From NCBI RefSeq assembly GCF_001557115.1, contig NZ_LSKQ01000089.1:1-12706 (forward strand): 12,706 nt of DNA. Reading direction: 5' to 3'. Below the pieces are notes generated by a model that saw only the letters and a list, made by a program, of their open reading frames with translations, did not search any database and had not been told where the DNA came from. Position numbers and translations under genes: made by a program. Below are positions 1 through 7,306 of this stretch, in pieces. Numbering within the stretch: the stretch's first letter is position 1; every line of letters starts with the position of its first letter. This DNA comes from Erythrobacter sp. CCH5-A1 (GTDB lineage: Bacteria; Pseudomonadota; Alphaproteobacteria; Sphingomonadales; Sphingomonadaceae).

Positions 1-32
1 CTCCCCGCGCGTCCCCCCGCCCGCATTGCCGC

Positions 33-109
33 ATCTCCCGATCCGTGATCCCGAGCTTGCGCCATGTCAGAACCGGAGCCGCTTCGCCTACCTCCCGGGA
101 TCGGGAGAT
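33..109. repeat. 12-bp inverted repeat pair upstream of luxR-type gene
   Basis: Positions 33-44 (ATCTCCCGATCC) are the exact reverse complement of positions 98-109, with 53 nt between the arms. A related 7-mer, CGGGATC, occurs on the plus strand at 96-102 and on the minus strand at 47-53. The repeated motif therefore appears several times in both orientations just upstream of a regulator gene. This could be a cluster of operator half-sites or one large stem-loop in an upstream transcript. The identity of the binding protein is unknown. Confidence 0.45.
90..109. promoter_or_regulatory. lux-box-sized palindrome, candidate operator
   Basis: The 20-nt site 90-109 has arms CTCCCG (92-97) and CGGGAG (102-107) around GGAT. 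It begins ACCT and ends AGAT. Classical lux boxes are also 20 bp, begin ACCT and end AGGT, but identity to the Vibrio fischeri box is only about 9 of 20, mainly at the outer bases. It lies about 90 nt upstream of the LuxR-type start and well upstream of the proposed promoter. It could be an autoregulatory site of that protein; this is inference from position and symmetry. Confidence 0.3.
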
Positions 110-139
110 TGACAAGGCGCGCGCACCATGTGGCGGCGC

Positions 140-168
140 GTGACAAGCGCTGAGCTCACGGCTATTCT
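140..168 (+). promoter_or_regulatory. candidate sigma-70-type promoter for luxR-type gene
   Basis: GTGACA (140-145, five of six matches to the -35 consensus) is followed by a 17-nt spacer and TATTCT (163-168, four of six to the -10 consensus). This predicts a transcript start near 175 and a short leader of roughly 24 nt before the ATG at 199. A perfect TTGACA lies at 109-114 but has no -10 at normal spacing. TTGACAAGGCGC (109-120) and GTGACAAGCGC (140-150) are near-repeats 31 nt apart, about three helical turns. Confidence 0.35.
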
Positions 169-198
169 CGGCGGCGCTCAAGGCGCGAAGGGGGCGTG

Positions 199-924
199 AT
201 GCAGCAGTGGATGGCCGATCTGATGCCGGTGCTGACTGCCAGCGATCCGAAGGCCGCGACTGCGCGTTTTCGGGAACAGGTGCTGGCGCGCGGGGCGAGT
301 TATTTTCAGGCGCGCGCCTATTCCCGGCCCGTGGGACGCCTGACCTCGCAGCGCCACTATGCCGCAGGCGGCGTGATCGAGCGGCACGCTGTCCCCGGAT
401 GGGAAGGCAGCGCCTCGTTCAACTTCATCTGCTTTGACAAGAACCCCCTGCTGCGCCCGATCCGCGAAGGCCGTACGCGCTATCGCTTCAGCGACTTTGC
501 CCCGCATCGCGACCGCCGCTTCGGCGACTATTGGGAGGCGCTGTCCGAAGCGCGCATCGGCGAGGCCCTGTGCGCGACCTCCTATGGTCCGGCGGGGCGG
601 ATCGCTTCGGTCCATATCGGGTTTGCGGAAGGCGCCCCCCCGCCCGATTGCGCGCGAGCGGTGCACCGCGCGGCCTTGTTGTTCACTGATCATCTGGTCG
701 ATCTGGCGCGCCCGGCACCCGAAACACCGCCCCCCGCGCTCACTCCGCGCGAGGCGGATTGCCTCGCCTATGTCGCGGAAGGCAAGACCGATTGGGAAAT
801 CGCGGTGATCCTCTCGCTGTCCGAGGCGACGGTGCGCTTCCATATCGACAATGCGCGCGCCAAGCTCGATGCCGCAACCCGTGCCCATGCGGTGGCCAAA
901 TGGGCTAGCCTGGGGCAGCTGTAA
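199..924 (+). CDS. LuxR-family regulator with autoinducer-domain-like N-terminus (LuxR solo)
   Basis: This is a predicted transcription factor of 241 residues, the usual length for quorum-sensing LuxR proteins. The C-terminal helix-turn-helix (about 181-236) is clear: an LTPRE start, then Glu185, Leu189 and Gly195 at the spacing of the invariant LuxR Glu178/Leu182/Gly188, then SEATVRFHIDNARAKL as recognition helix. The N-terminal part (about 20-170) resembles the autoinducer-binding fold, with Trp68 and a DKNPLL segment where classical receptors have an Asp-Pro pair. Asn82 seems to replace the ligand-contacting Asp. No luxI synthase is in the window, so it looks like a solo. The ATG at 199 is preferred over the adjacent GTG at 196 because AAGGGGG (188-194) is better spaced from it. 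The ligand is unknown: AHL, another small molecule, or none. Confidence 0.85.
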   Translation: MQQWMADLMPVLTASDPKAATARFREQVLARGASYFQARAYSRPVGRLTSQRHYAAGGVIERHAVPGWEGSASFNFICFDKNPLLRPIREGRTRYRFSDFAPHRDRRFGDYWEALSEARIGEALCATSYGPAGRIASVHIGFAEGAPPPDCARAVHRAALLFTDHLVDLARPAPETPPPALTPREADCLAYVAEGKTDWEIAVILSLSEATVRFHIDNARAKLDAATRAHAVAKWASLGQL

Positions 925-959
925 GCGGGGACAGCGGCCGATCACGGGCCGCGCCCGCT
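924..959 (+). terminator. compound hairpin after luxR-type gene, candidate terminator
   Basis: An inner perfect 6-bp stem, GCGGCC (934-939) with GGCCGC (947-952), has a 7-nt loop. It sits inside an outer 6-bp stem, AGCGGG (924-929) with CCCGCT (954-959). It begins at the last base of the stop codon. There is no run of T afterwards, so an intrinsic terminator is only plausible; it could instead be an mRNA-end structure or part of the purB leader. Confidence 0.4.
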
Positions 960-1025
960 CTTGCCATTCGCGCCCTTGCCGCCTAGCCGCTCCGGCGAGT
1001 TCGACCCCGCAACCGGAGCCCTTCC

Positions 1026-2336
1026 ATGGTCCCCCGCTACGCCCGCCCTGCCATGACCGCCCTGTGGGAGCCCGAGGCGAAATATCGCATCTGGTTCGAG
1101 ATCGAGGCGCACGCGACGCAGAAGCTCGCCGATCTGGGCGTCGTGCCGCAGTCTGCCGCCAAGGCGCTGTGGGACTGGTGGGCGACCGATCCGAAGATCG
1201 ACGTGGAGGCAATCGACGCCATCGAAGCGGTGACCAAGCATGACGTGATCGCCTTCCTCGACTGGGTGGCGCGCGAGGTGGGCGAGGAAGCGCGCTTCAT
1301 GCATCAGGGCATGACCAGCTCCGACGTGCTCGACACGACGCTCTCGGTGCAGCTGGCGCGGGCGAGCGACATCCTGCTCGCCGATCTCGACGCGTTGCTC
1401 GCCGCGATCAGGACCCGCGCCGAGGAGCACAAATACACCCCCACCATCGGCCGCAGCCACGGCATCCATGCCGAGCCGGTGACCTTCGGGCTGAAGCTTG
1501 CCGAAGCCTATGCAGAATTCAGCCGCTGCCGCACCCGTCTGGTGGCGGCGCGCGCGGAGATCGCGACCTGCGCCATCTCGGGCGCGGTCGGCACCTTTGC
1601 GAACGTCGATCCGGCGGTCGAGGCCTATGTGGCCGAGCAGCTCGGCCTCGAAATCGAGCCCGTCTCCACCCAGGTTATCCCGCGCGATCGCCATGCGATG
1701 TATTTCGCCACCCTCGGCGTGATCGCCAGTTCGATCGAGCGGCTCGCCACCGAAATCCGCCACCTGCAGCGTACCGAGGTGCTCGAGGCCGAGGAGTATT
1801 TCTCCCCCGGCCAGAAGGGCTCCTCCGCCATGCCGCACAAACGCAACCCGGTGCTGACCGAGAACCTCACGGGATTGGCGCGCGTGGTCCGCTCCGCCGT
1901 CACCCCCGCGCTCGAGAATGTCGCGCTGTGGCACGAGCGGGACATCTCGCACTCCTCGGTCGAGCGCTACATCGGCCCGGATGCGACCATCACGCTGGAT
2001 TTCGCCCTCGCGCGGCTGACCGGCGTGGTCGAGAAGCTGCTCGTCTACCCGGAGCGCATGGCGAAGAACATGAACCGCATGGGCGGCCTCATCCACTCGC
2101 AGCGCGTACTGCTGGCGCTGACGCAGGCGGGGCTGACGCGCGACGAGAGCTACCGCCTCGTCCAGCGCAACGCCATGAAGGTGTGGGAATCGGACGGCGC
2201 GCTCTCGCTGCTCGATCTGCTCAAGGCCGACCCCGATGTCACCGCCGCGCTCAGCCCTGCGCAGCTCGAAGAGAAGTTCGACCTCGGCTACCATTTCAAG
2301 CACGTCGACACGATCTTCGCCCGGGTGTTCGGATGA
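1026..2336 (+). CDS. purB: adenylosuccinate lyase
   Basis: PurB splits succinyl-AICAR and adenylosuccinate, releasing fumarate, in purine synthesis; it is cytoplasmic and normally tetrameric. The 436-residue product is full length. It begins with the family-typical MVPRYARPAMTALW. It carries the fumarase/aspartase-superfamily signature GSSAMPHKRNP at residues 265-275, which includes the mobile-loop catalytic serine. GRSHGIHAEP (142-151) supplies the His145 expected as general acid, and His72 and His93 match the other active-site histidines of the Bacillus enzyme as I recall it. The start is supported by CGGAG at 1013-1017, 8 nt upstream. It lies 101 nt after the regulator and 76 nt before the lapA-domain gene; hairpins on both sides suggest it may be its own transcription unit or have modulated read-through. 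Confidence 0.97.
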   Translation: MVPRYARPAMTALWEPEAKYRIWFEIEAHATQKLADLGVVPQSAAKALWDWWATDPKIDVEAIDAIEAVTKHDVIAFLDWVAREVGEEARFMHQGMTSSDVLDTTLSVQLARASDILLADLDALLAAIRTRAEEHKYTPTIGRSHGIHAEPVTFGLKLAEAYAEFSRCRTRLVAARAEIATCAISGAVGTFANVDPAVEAYVAEQLGLEIEPVSTQVIPRDRHAMYFATLGVIASSIERLATEIRHLQRTEVLEAEEYFSPGQKGSSAMPHKRNPVLTENLTGLARVVRSAVTPALENVALWHERDISHSSVERYIGPDATITLDFALARLTGVVEKLLVYPERMAKNMNRMGGLIHSQRVLLALTQAGLTRDESYRLVQRNAMKVWESDGALSLLDLLKADPDVTAALSPAQLEEKFDLGYHFKHVDTIFARVFG

Positions 2337-2342
2337 GGGCGC

Positions 2343-2383
2343 GGGTGCTGGACTTGGGAGCCGAATGGCTTAGGTTCGCACCC
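2343..2383 (+). promoter_or_regulatory. three-part stem-loop between purB and lapA-domain gene
   Basis: The predicted RNA pairs GGGTGC (2343-2348) with GCACCC (2378-2383), then GGAC (2350-2353) with GTTC (2374-2377, one G-U), then AGCC (2359-2362) with GGCT (2367-2370) around a GAAT loop. That is 14 base pairs in one arm, starting 6 nt after the purB stop and ending 13 nt before the next ribosome-binding site. No T tract follows. It may be an inefficient terminator, a processing site or a stabilising structure. Confidence 0.4.
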
Positions 2384-2412
2384 ACCAGGGGCCACCGGGA
2401 GACACAACCTTC

Positions 2413-2829
2413 GTGAAAGTCCTTCGCACCATCATCTGGGTTCTGGCCGCGCTCGGCTTCCTGGTGTTCGCCATCTACAACTGGCAGCCGGTCGAACTGC
2501 GGCTGTGGCAGAACCTCGTGCTCGAGACCAAGGTGCCTATGCTGGCGCTGCTGGCCTTCACCGCCGGCTTCCTGCCGATGTGGGCGGTGCACCGCAGCGT
2601 GGTGTGGAGCCTGAACCGCCGCCTGCGCACGCTCGAAAATTCGCTGAAGAACAGCGTGATGCCGCACCGCGCCGACACGAGCGCAGGACCGGTCACCCCG
2701 CCGCTGGCGGACAGCCCTGTGGACAAGCCCGGGAAAAGTGGGGGAGAAGAAGGCGACGCTTTCGACATTTCCGATAGCGGCAGCGATAGCGGCGCCACGG
2801 GCAGCGACGGGGGGAGCGCGGGCGAATGA
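2413..2829 (+). CDS. LapA-domain (DUF1049) inner-membrane protein
   Basis: This is a small membrane protein of 138 residues with the LapA-domain layout. There is a first hydrophobic helix (about 4-22), the typical YNWQPVELRLW segment, a second helix (about 42-60), then a basic region and short amphipathic stretch (NRRLRTLENSL). In E. coli the related LapA/YciS works with LapB in lipopolysaccharide regulation; the role here is not shown by sequence. The C-terminal third (from about 85) is low-complexity, rich in Ser, Gly, Asp and Glu, and probably disordered. The start is GTG, with GGGAGA at 2397-2402, 10 nt upstream. The stop overlaps the pyrF start (ATGA), implying translational coupling. 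Location directly before pyrF is, as I recall, common in sphingomonads. Confidence 0.85.
   Translation: MKVLRTIIWVLAALGFLVFAIYNWQPVELRLWQNLVLETKVPMLALLAFTAGFLPMWAVHRSVVWSLNRRLRTLENSLKNSVMPHRADTSAGPVTPPLADSPVDKPGKSGGEEGDAFDISDSGSDSGATGSDGGSAGE
2772..2795 (+). repeat. 12-bp tandem duplication encoding Ser-Asp-Ser-Gly
   Basis: CGATAGCGGCAG (2772-2783) is followed immediately by CGATAGCGGCGC (2784-2795), two in-frame 12-bp units differing at two bases. They encode the SDSG repeats in the acidic tail of the LapA-domain protein. This looks like a slippage-generated expansion in a disordered region. Confidence 0.6.
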
Positions 2830-3500
2830 GCAATCCGGTCTATCTGGCGCTGGACGTGCCCCAGCTCGAACCGGCCAAGGCGCTGGTCGAGAAGGTCAAG
2901 GCCCATATCGGCGGGGTCAAGCTCGGCCTCGAGTTCTTCTGCGCCCACGGCGCGCACGGGGTCCACGAAATCGCCCATTGCGGGCTGCCGATCTTCCTCG
3001 ACCTCAAGTTCCACGACATCCCCAACACCGTCGCCGCCGCGATGCAGGCGATCCATGTCTATGAACCCGCGATCGTCACCGTCCATGCGAGCGGCGGGCG
3101 CGCGATGATGGAGGATGCGAAGGCGGCTGCGGCCGCGGGCACCAAGGTGGTCGCGGTGACGATGCTTACCAGCCTCGATGCGAACGACCTGACCGCCACC
3201 GGCGTCTATGGCAGCGCCGAGACGCAGGTCATGCGCCTCGCCGAGCTCGCCCACGCGGCGGGCCTCGACGGGATCGTGTGCTCCGGGCAGGAGGTCGGCA
3301 TGGTGAAGAAGGCGTGGAAGGACGGCTTCTTCGTCGTCCCCGGCCTGCGTCCTGCCGGGAACGGCACCGGCGACCAGAAGCGCGTCGTCACCCCCCGCGC
3401 CGCGCGTGACAACGGCGCGAGCGTCCTCGTCATCGGCCGCCCGATCAGCCGCGCGGAGGACCCGGCCGCCGCAGCTCGGGCGATCGAGGCGACGCTCTAG
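2826..3500 (+). CDS. pyrF: orotidine 5'-phosphate decarboxylase
   Basis: PyrF converts OMP to UMP, the last step of de novo pyrimidine synthesis, as a cytoplasmic (beta/alpha)8 barrel dimer. The product has 224 residues, slightly compact for the family. Asp10 (ALDV), Lys32 (VKLGLEFF) and the signature FLDLKFHDIPNT supply the catalytic Asp-Lys-Asp set (Asp59, Lys61, Asp64). Phosphate-binding elements are PGLRP (Arg175) and GRPI (Arg205). The ATG overlaps the preceding stop by 4 nt. The stop is followed 10 nt later by the VOC gene, so the gene sits inside the operon without an obvious promoter of its own. Confidence 0.97.
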   Translation: MSNPVYLALDVPQLEPAKALVEKVKAHIGGVKLGLEFFCAHGAHGVHEIAHCGLPIFLDLKFHDIPNTVAAAMQAIHVYEPAIVTVHASGGRAMMEDAKAAAAAGTKVVAVTMLTSLDANDLTATGVYGSAETQVMRLAELAHAAGLDGIVCSGQEVGMVKKAWKDGFFVVPGLRPAGNGTGDQKRVVTPRAARDNGASVLVIGRPISRAEDPAAAARAIEATL

Positions 3501-3510
3501 GCGAACAGGC

Positions 3511-3873
3511 ATGGCGGACGAGGCCACCCCCAACCTGCCCTCCCGCGATTTCGCCGCAACCGCCGCCTACTACGCCAAGCTCGGGTTCGAAGAGGACTAC
3601 CGCTCCGACGGCTGGATGATCCTCTCACGCGGGGATCTGAAGCTCGAATTCTTCCCCTACCCCGATCTCGATCCCTTCCAGTCGTCCTTCAGCTGCTGCC
3701 TCAGGCTCGACGATCTCTCCGCGATGATGGCGCTGGTCGAGGCCAGCGGGGTGCCCGATGCGCGCCGCGGCATCCCGCGCTATCACCCCGCCGCGCCCGA
3801 TCCGAGCGGGCTCACCATCGCCTATCTGATCGACCCCGACGGAACGCTGCTGCGACTGATTCAGAACGACTGA
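3511..3873 (+). CDS. bleomycin-resistance-type VOC (glyoxalase-fold) protein
   Basis: This small cytoplasmic protein of 120 residues has the vicinal-oxygen-chelate fold in its bleomycin-resistance (Ble/BRP) form. Typical family segments are the N-terminal NLPSRDF (8-14), YYAKLGFEEDY (20-30), LKLEFFPYPDLDP (43-55), SCCLRLDDL (61-69) and the C-terminal DPDGTLLRLIQND (108-120). Such proteins bind bleomycin-like drugs as dimers without modifying them; many chromosomal members have no known ligand. The ATG at 3511 starts the homologous region directly. AGGCGA (3499-3504), overlapping the pyrF stop, could serve as ribosome-binding site. It lies 2 nt before a GNAT gene, an arrangement reminiscent of a bind-and-acetylate drug-resistance pair. 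Base composition matches its neighbours. Confidence 0.85.
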   Translation: MADEATPNLPSRDFAATAAYYAKLGFEEDYRSDGWMILSRGDLKLEFFPYPDLDPFQSSFSCCLRLDDLSAMMALVEASGVPDARRGIPRYHPAAPDPSGLTIAYLIDPDGTLLRLIQND

Positions 3874-3875
3874 GC

Positions 3876-4409
3876 ATGACCGACACCGTCGCGATCACCG
3901 CCGCCTCCCCTGCCGACGCGCCCGCGCTGAAAGACCTGCTCGAAGCCGCCTATCGCGGCGATTCGGCGCGTCAGGGGTGGAACCACGAGGCCGACATCCT
4001 CGACGACGAGCGCATCGGGCGCGAGGAGCTCGTTGCACTGCTCGCCGATCCGGCGGTGACGATCCTCACAGCACGCGACGCGGGCGCGCTGGTCGGCTGC
4101 GTCGCGGTAACGCGCAAGGACGAGGCGCTCGGCTATCTCGGGATGCTGTGCGTGCTTCCCACGCTGCAATCCTCCGGCCTTGGCCGCAAGCTGCTCGATG
4201 CGGCGGAGGACCACGGGCGCGCGCTCGGGCTTGCGACGATGGAAATGACCGTGATCGACAGCAGGGAGAGCCTGATCGCCTGGTATGTCCGGCGCGGCTA
4301 TGGCTTCACCGGCGAGACCCGCCCCTTCCACGAACTGCGCCCCGCCGATGCCGAGACCGGCCCGCAGATCACCTTCGTGGTGCTGGAAAAGCATCTCGGC
4401 CCCGCGTAA
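3876..4409 (+). CDS. GNAT-family N-acetyltransferase
   Basis: This is a predicted acetyl-CoA-dependent acyltransferase of 177 residues with a single GNAT domain. The acetyl-CoA-binding motif A is visible as YLGMLCVLPTLQSSGLGRKLL (about 87-107), with the Q98-x-x-G101-x-G103 pyrophosphate loop. The later IAWYVRRGYGFTGETRPF (134-151) is the usual motif B region. The acceptor substrate cannot be read from sequence. The start lies 2 nt after the VOC gene and the stop 10 nt before trpF, so it is certainly co-transcribed with them. The N-terminal segment AAYRGDSARQGWNHEADIL recurs, as I recall, in an uncharacterised proteobacterial GNAT subgroup. Drug or small-molecule acetylation is possible but unproven. 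Confidence 0.88.
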   Translation: MTDTVAITAASPADAPALKDLLEAAYRGDSARQGWNHEADILDDERIGREELVALLADPAVTILTARDAGALVGCVAVTRKDEALGYLGMLCVLPTLQSSGLGRKLLDAAEDHGRALGLATMEMTVIDSRESLIAWYVRRGYGFTGETRPFHELRPADAETGPQITFVVLEKHLGPA

Positions 4410-4419
4410 GGCCCGGCGC

Positions 4420-5048
4420 ATGGCTGGCACTCTTGTGAAAATCTGCGGGATTTCGACCCTCGAGACCCTCGCCGCAACGGTGGGCGCCGGGGCGAGCCAT
4501 GTCGGCTTCGTCCATTTCGCCAAGAGCCCGCGCCACCTCAGCCTCGCCGATGCCGCGATGCTGCGGCGGCAGGTGCCCGATCACGTCAAGGCGGTGCTGC
4601 TGCTGGTGAACCCCGATCCGGCCCTGCTGGCCGAGGCGGTGCGCACCATTGCCCCCGACGTCGTCCAGTTCCACGGGGCCGAGCCCCCCGAAACCCTCGC
4701 CCGCTTCCGCGCCGAGACGGGGATCGAAGCCTGGCGCGCCATGGCCGTCCGGGATGCCGAGAGCCTCGCCAAGGTCGCCGCCTTCCGCGGTGCGGCCGAC
4801 CGCGTGCTGCTCGATGCGCCCGCCACCGCGCTCCCCGGCGGCAATGGCACGGCCTTCGACTGGAGCCTGCTTGCGGGCTGGCAGGCCCCGCTCGCCTGGG
4901 GGCTGGCGGGAGGCCTCACCCCCGCCAATGTCGCCGATGCTATCCGCCTGACCGGCGCGCCGCTGGTCGACACTTCCTCCGGGGTCGAGCGCGGCCCCGG
5001 CATCAAGGACGTGGACAAGATCGCCGCCTTCTGCAAAGCCGCGCGGCT

Positions 5049-5052
<4 letters not shown>
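4420..5052 (+). CDS. trpF: phosphoribosylanthranilate isomerase
   Basis: TrpF performs the Amadori rearrangement of PRA to CdRP in tryptophan synthesis. The 210-residue barrel has the hallmark VKICGI with catalytic Cys9, [14 protein letters not shown] (29-42), VVQFHGAE (81-88), LLDAP with catalytic Asp132, and the phosphate-binding [11 protein letters not shown] (161-171) and DTSSGVE-x3-GIKD (184-197). The ATG at 4420 is chosen because the homologous protein begins there; the open frame upstream is only the shadow of the GNAT gene. AAGG (4408-4411) lies 8 nt before it. The stop overlaps the trpB start as ATGA. It is a stand-alone TrpF, not a TrpC-TrpF fusion. Confidence 0.97.
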
Positions 5053-6259
<1,207 letters not shown>

Positions 6260-6263
<4 letters not shown>

Positions 6264-6448
6264 ACAACGATTACGCGAGAGCGCTAGGCATCGGCCTGCT
6301 CCTCGCCGCCATTCCTCCCATCGCAGCCATTCTTGCGAGCTCTTTCGGCTTCGAGAGCACGAAGGCTGCTGAAGAGGTTGTGCTCGCCTCCGCTCTCTTT
6401 TTCGTCATGGGTTCACTCATGAAGCTCAAAACTCGGTTGCTCGGATGA
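6260..6448 (+). CDS. 62-aa predicted two-helix membrane protein between trpB and trpA
   Basis: I do not recognise this protein. The frame runs from TTG at 6260, which overlaps the trpB stop (TTGA), to a TGA overlapping the trpA ATG (ATGA). It therefore fills the gap with coupled junctions on both sides. G-rich sequence at 6248-6257 may act as ribosome-binding site. The product has two hydrophobic stretches (about 8-28, rich in Leu, Ile and Ala with a Pro-Pro at 19-20, and about 39-54), split by the polar FESTKAAEE. Lys55, Lys57 and Arg59 follow, suggesting both ends are cytoplasmic. G+C is about 56% by hand count, against roughly 63-67% in stretches of trpB and trpA on either side, hinting at separate origin. 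The TTG start is inferred. It could be non-coding spacer, but the double overlap and hydrophobic pattern argue otherwise. Confidence 0.6.
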
Positions 6449-7224
6449 CCCGCCTCACCACCACCTTCGCCCAGCCCCGCCCCGCGCTCGTCTGCTTCAT
6501 CACCGCGGGCGACGGCGACACGGCAGCCAATCTCGATGCGCTGGTGGAAGCCGGGGCGGATGTGATCGAGCTCGGCATGCCCTTCACCGATCCGATGGCC
6601 GATGGCCCCGCGATCCAGAGCGCCAATCTGCGCTCGCTCGGCGCGGGCACGACTACCGCGGACGTGCTGCGTTACTCAACCGAATTCCGCGCGCGCCACC
6701 CGCACGTGCCGCTGGTGCTGATGGGCTATGCCAACCCGATGGTCCGCCGCGGGCCCGAGTGGTTCGCCGGGGCTGCCGCAGCTGCGGGCGTTGACGGCGT
6801 CATTTGCGTCGACATTCCGCCCGAGGAGGACGACGCGCTCGGCCCGGCCCTGCGCGCGAAGGGCATCGCCCCGATCCGGCTCGCCACCCCGACAACCGAC
6901 GCCGCGCGCCTGCCGCAGGTGCTCGAGGGTTCGGAGGGCTTCCTCTACTACGTCTCAGTCGCCGGGATCACCGGCAAGCAGCAGGCGCAGATCGCCAGCA
7001 TCGAGGCGAACGTCGCGCGCATCAAGCAGTCGACCGACATTCCCGTAGCGGTCGGCTTCGGGGTGCGCACGCCCGAGCAGGCGGCGGAAATCGCCAAGGT
7101 TGCTGACGGCGTCGTGGTCGGCAGCGCGCTGGTCGAAATCTGCGGCCAGTATGGCGCCGAGGCTCCGCAGCACCTCAAGACCCTGACCAAGGCGCTCGCC
7201 GAGGCCGTGCACTCGGCCCGCTGA
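6445..7224 (+). CDS. trpA: tryptophan synthase alpha subunit
   Basis: TrpA cleaves indole-3-glycerol phosphate to indole and glyceraldehyde 3-phosphate and passes indole to TrpB. The 259-residue barrel carries the signature IELGMPFTDPMADGP with catalytic Glu42 and Asp53, matching E. coli Glu49 and Asp60. Loop 6 appears as SVAGITG (171-177). The phosphate site is GFGV (204-207) and GSA (226-228). The start overlaps the end of the small ORF by 4 nt, so its translation is probably coupled to that ORF instead of trpB. An 82-nt gap separates it from accD, the longest inside this operon. Confidence 0.98.
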   Translation: MTRLTTTFAQPRPALVCFITAGDGDTAANLDALVEAGADVIELGMPFTDPMADGPAIQSANLRSLGAGTTTADVLRYSTEFRARHPHVPLVLMGYANPMVRRGPEWFAGAAAAAGVDGVICVDIPPEEDDALGPALRAKGIAPIRLATPTTDAARLPQVLEGSEGFLYYVSVAGITGKQQAQIASIEANVARIKQSTDIPVAVGFGVRTPEQAAEIAKVADGVVVGSALVEICGQYGAEAPQHLKTLTKALAEAVHSAR

Positions 7225-7257
7225 GGGAACTGCAACGCCACCCTGTGGATTGCTCCC

Positions 7258-7296
7258 ATGCCCGCCCATCTCGCCATGACGGGGAAACCCGGCTAA
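7258..7296 (+). other. possible 12-codon leader ORF before accD
   Basis: An ATG at 7258 opens a 12-codon frame ([12 protein letters not shown]) ending in TAA at 7294-7296. The stop's last base is the first base of the AGGA (7296-7299) that serves accD. The last codons contain CGGG-GAAA-CCCG (7280-7291), a 4-bp stem with a GNRA-type loop. Ribosomes finishing here would be placed at the accD start. With such a short frame, chance is a real alternative. Confidence 0.25.
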
Positions 7297-7306
7297 GGAC
7301 TTGCCC

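Noticed and set aside
961..989. TTGCCA at 961-966 as -35 of a purB promoter
   Set aside because: At normal spacing the -10 position reads TAGCCG, too weak to call.
3406..3510. Longer N-terminus for the VOC protein starting inside pyrF
   Set aside because: The added residues are Arg/Ser-rich out-of-frame pyrF sequence; family similarity starts at the ATG at 3511.
4285..4419. Longer N-terminus for TrpF starting inside the GNAT gene
   Set aside because: The extension is not TrpF-like; the family N-terminus begins at 4420 with a nearby AAGG.
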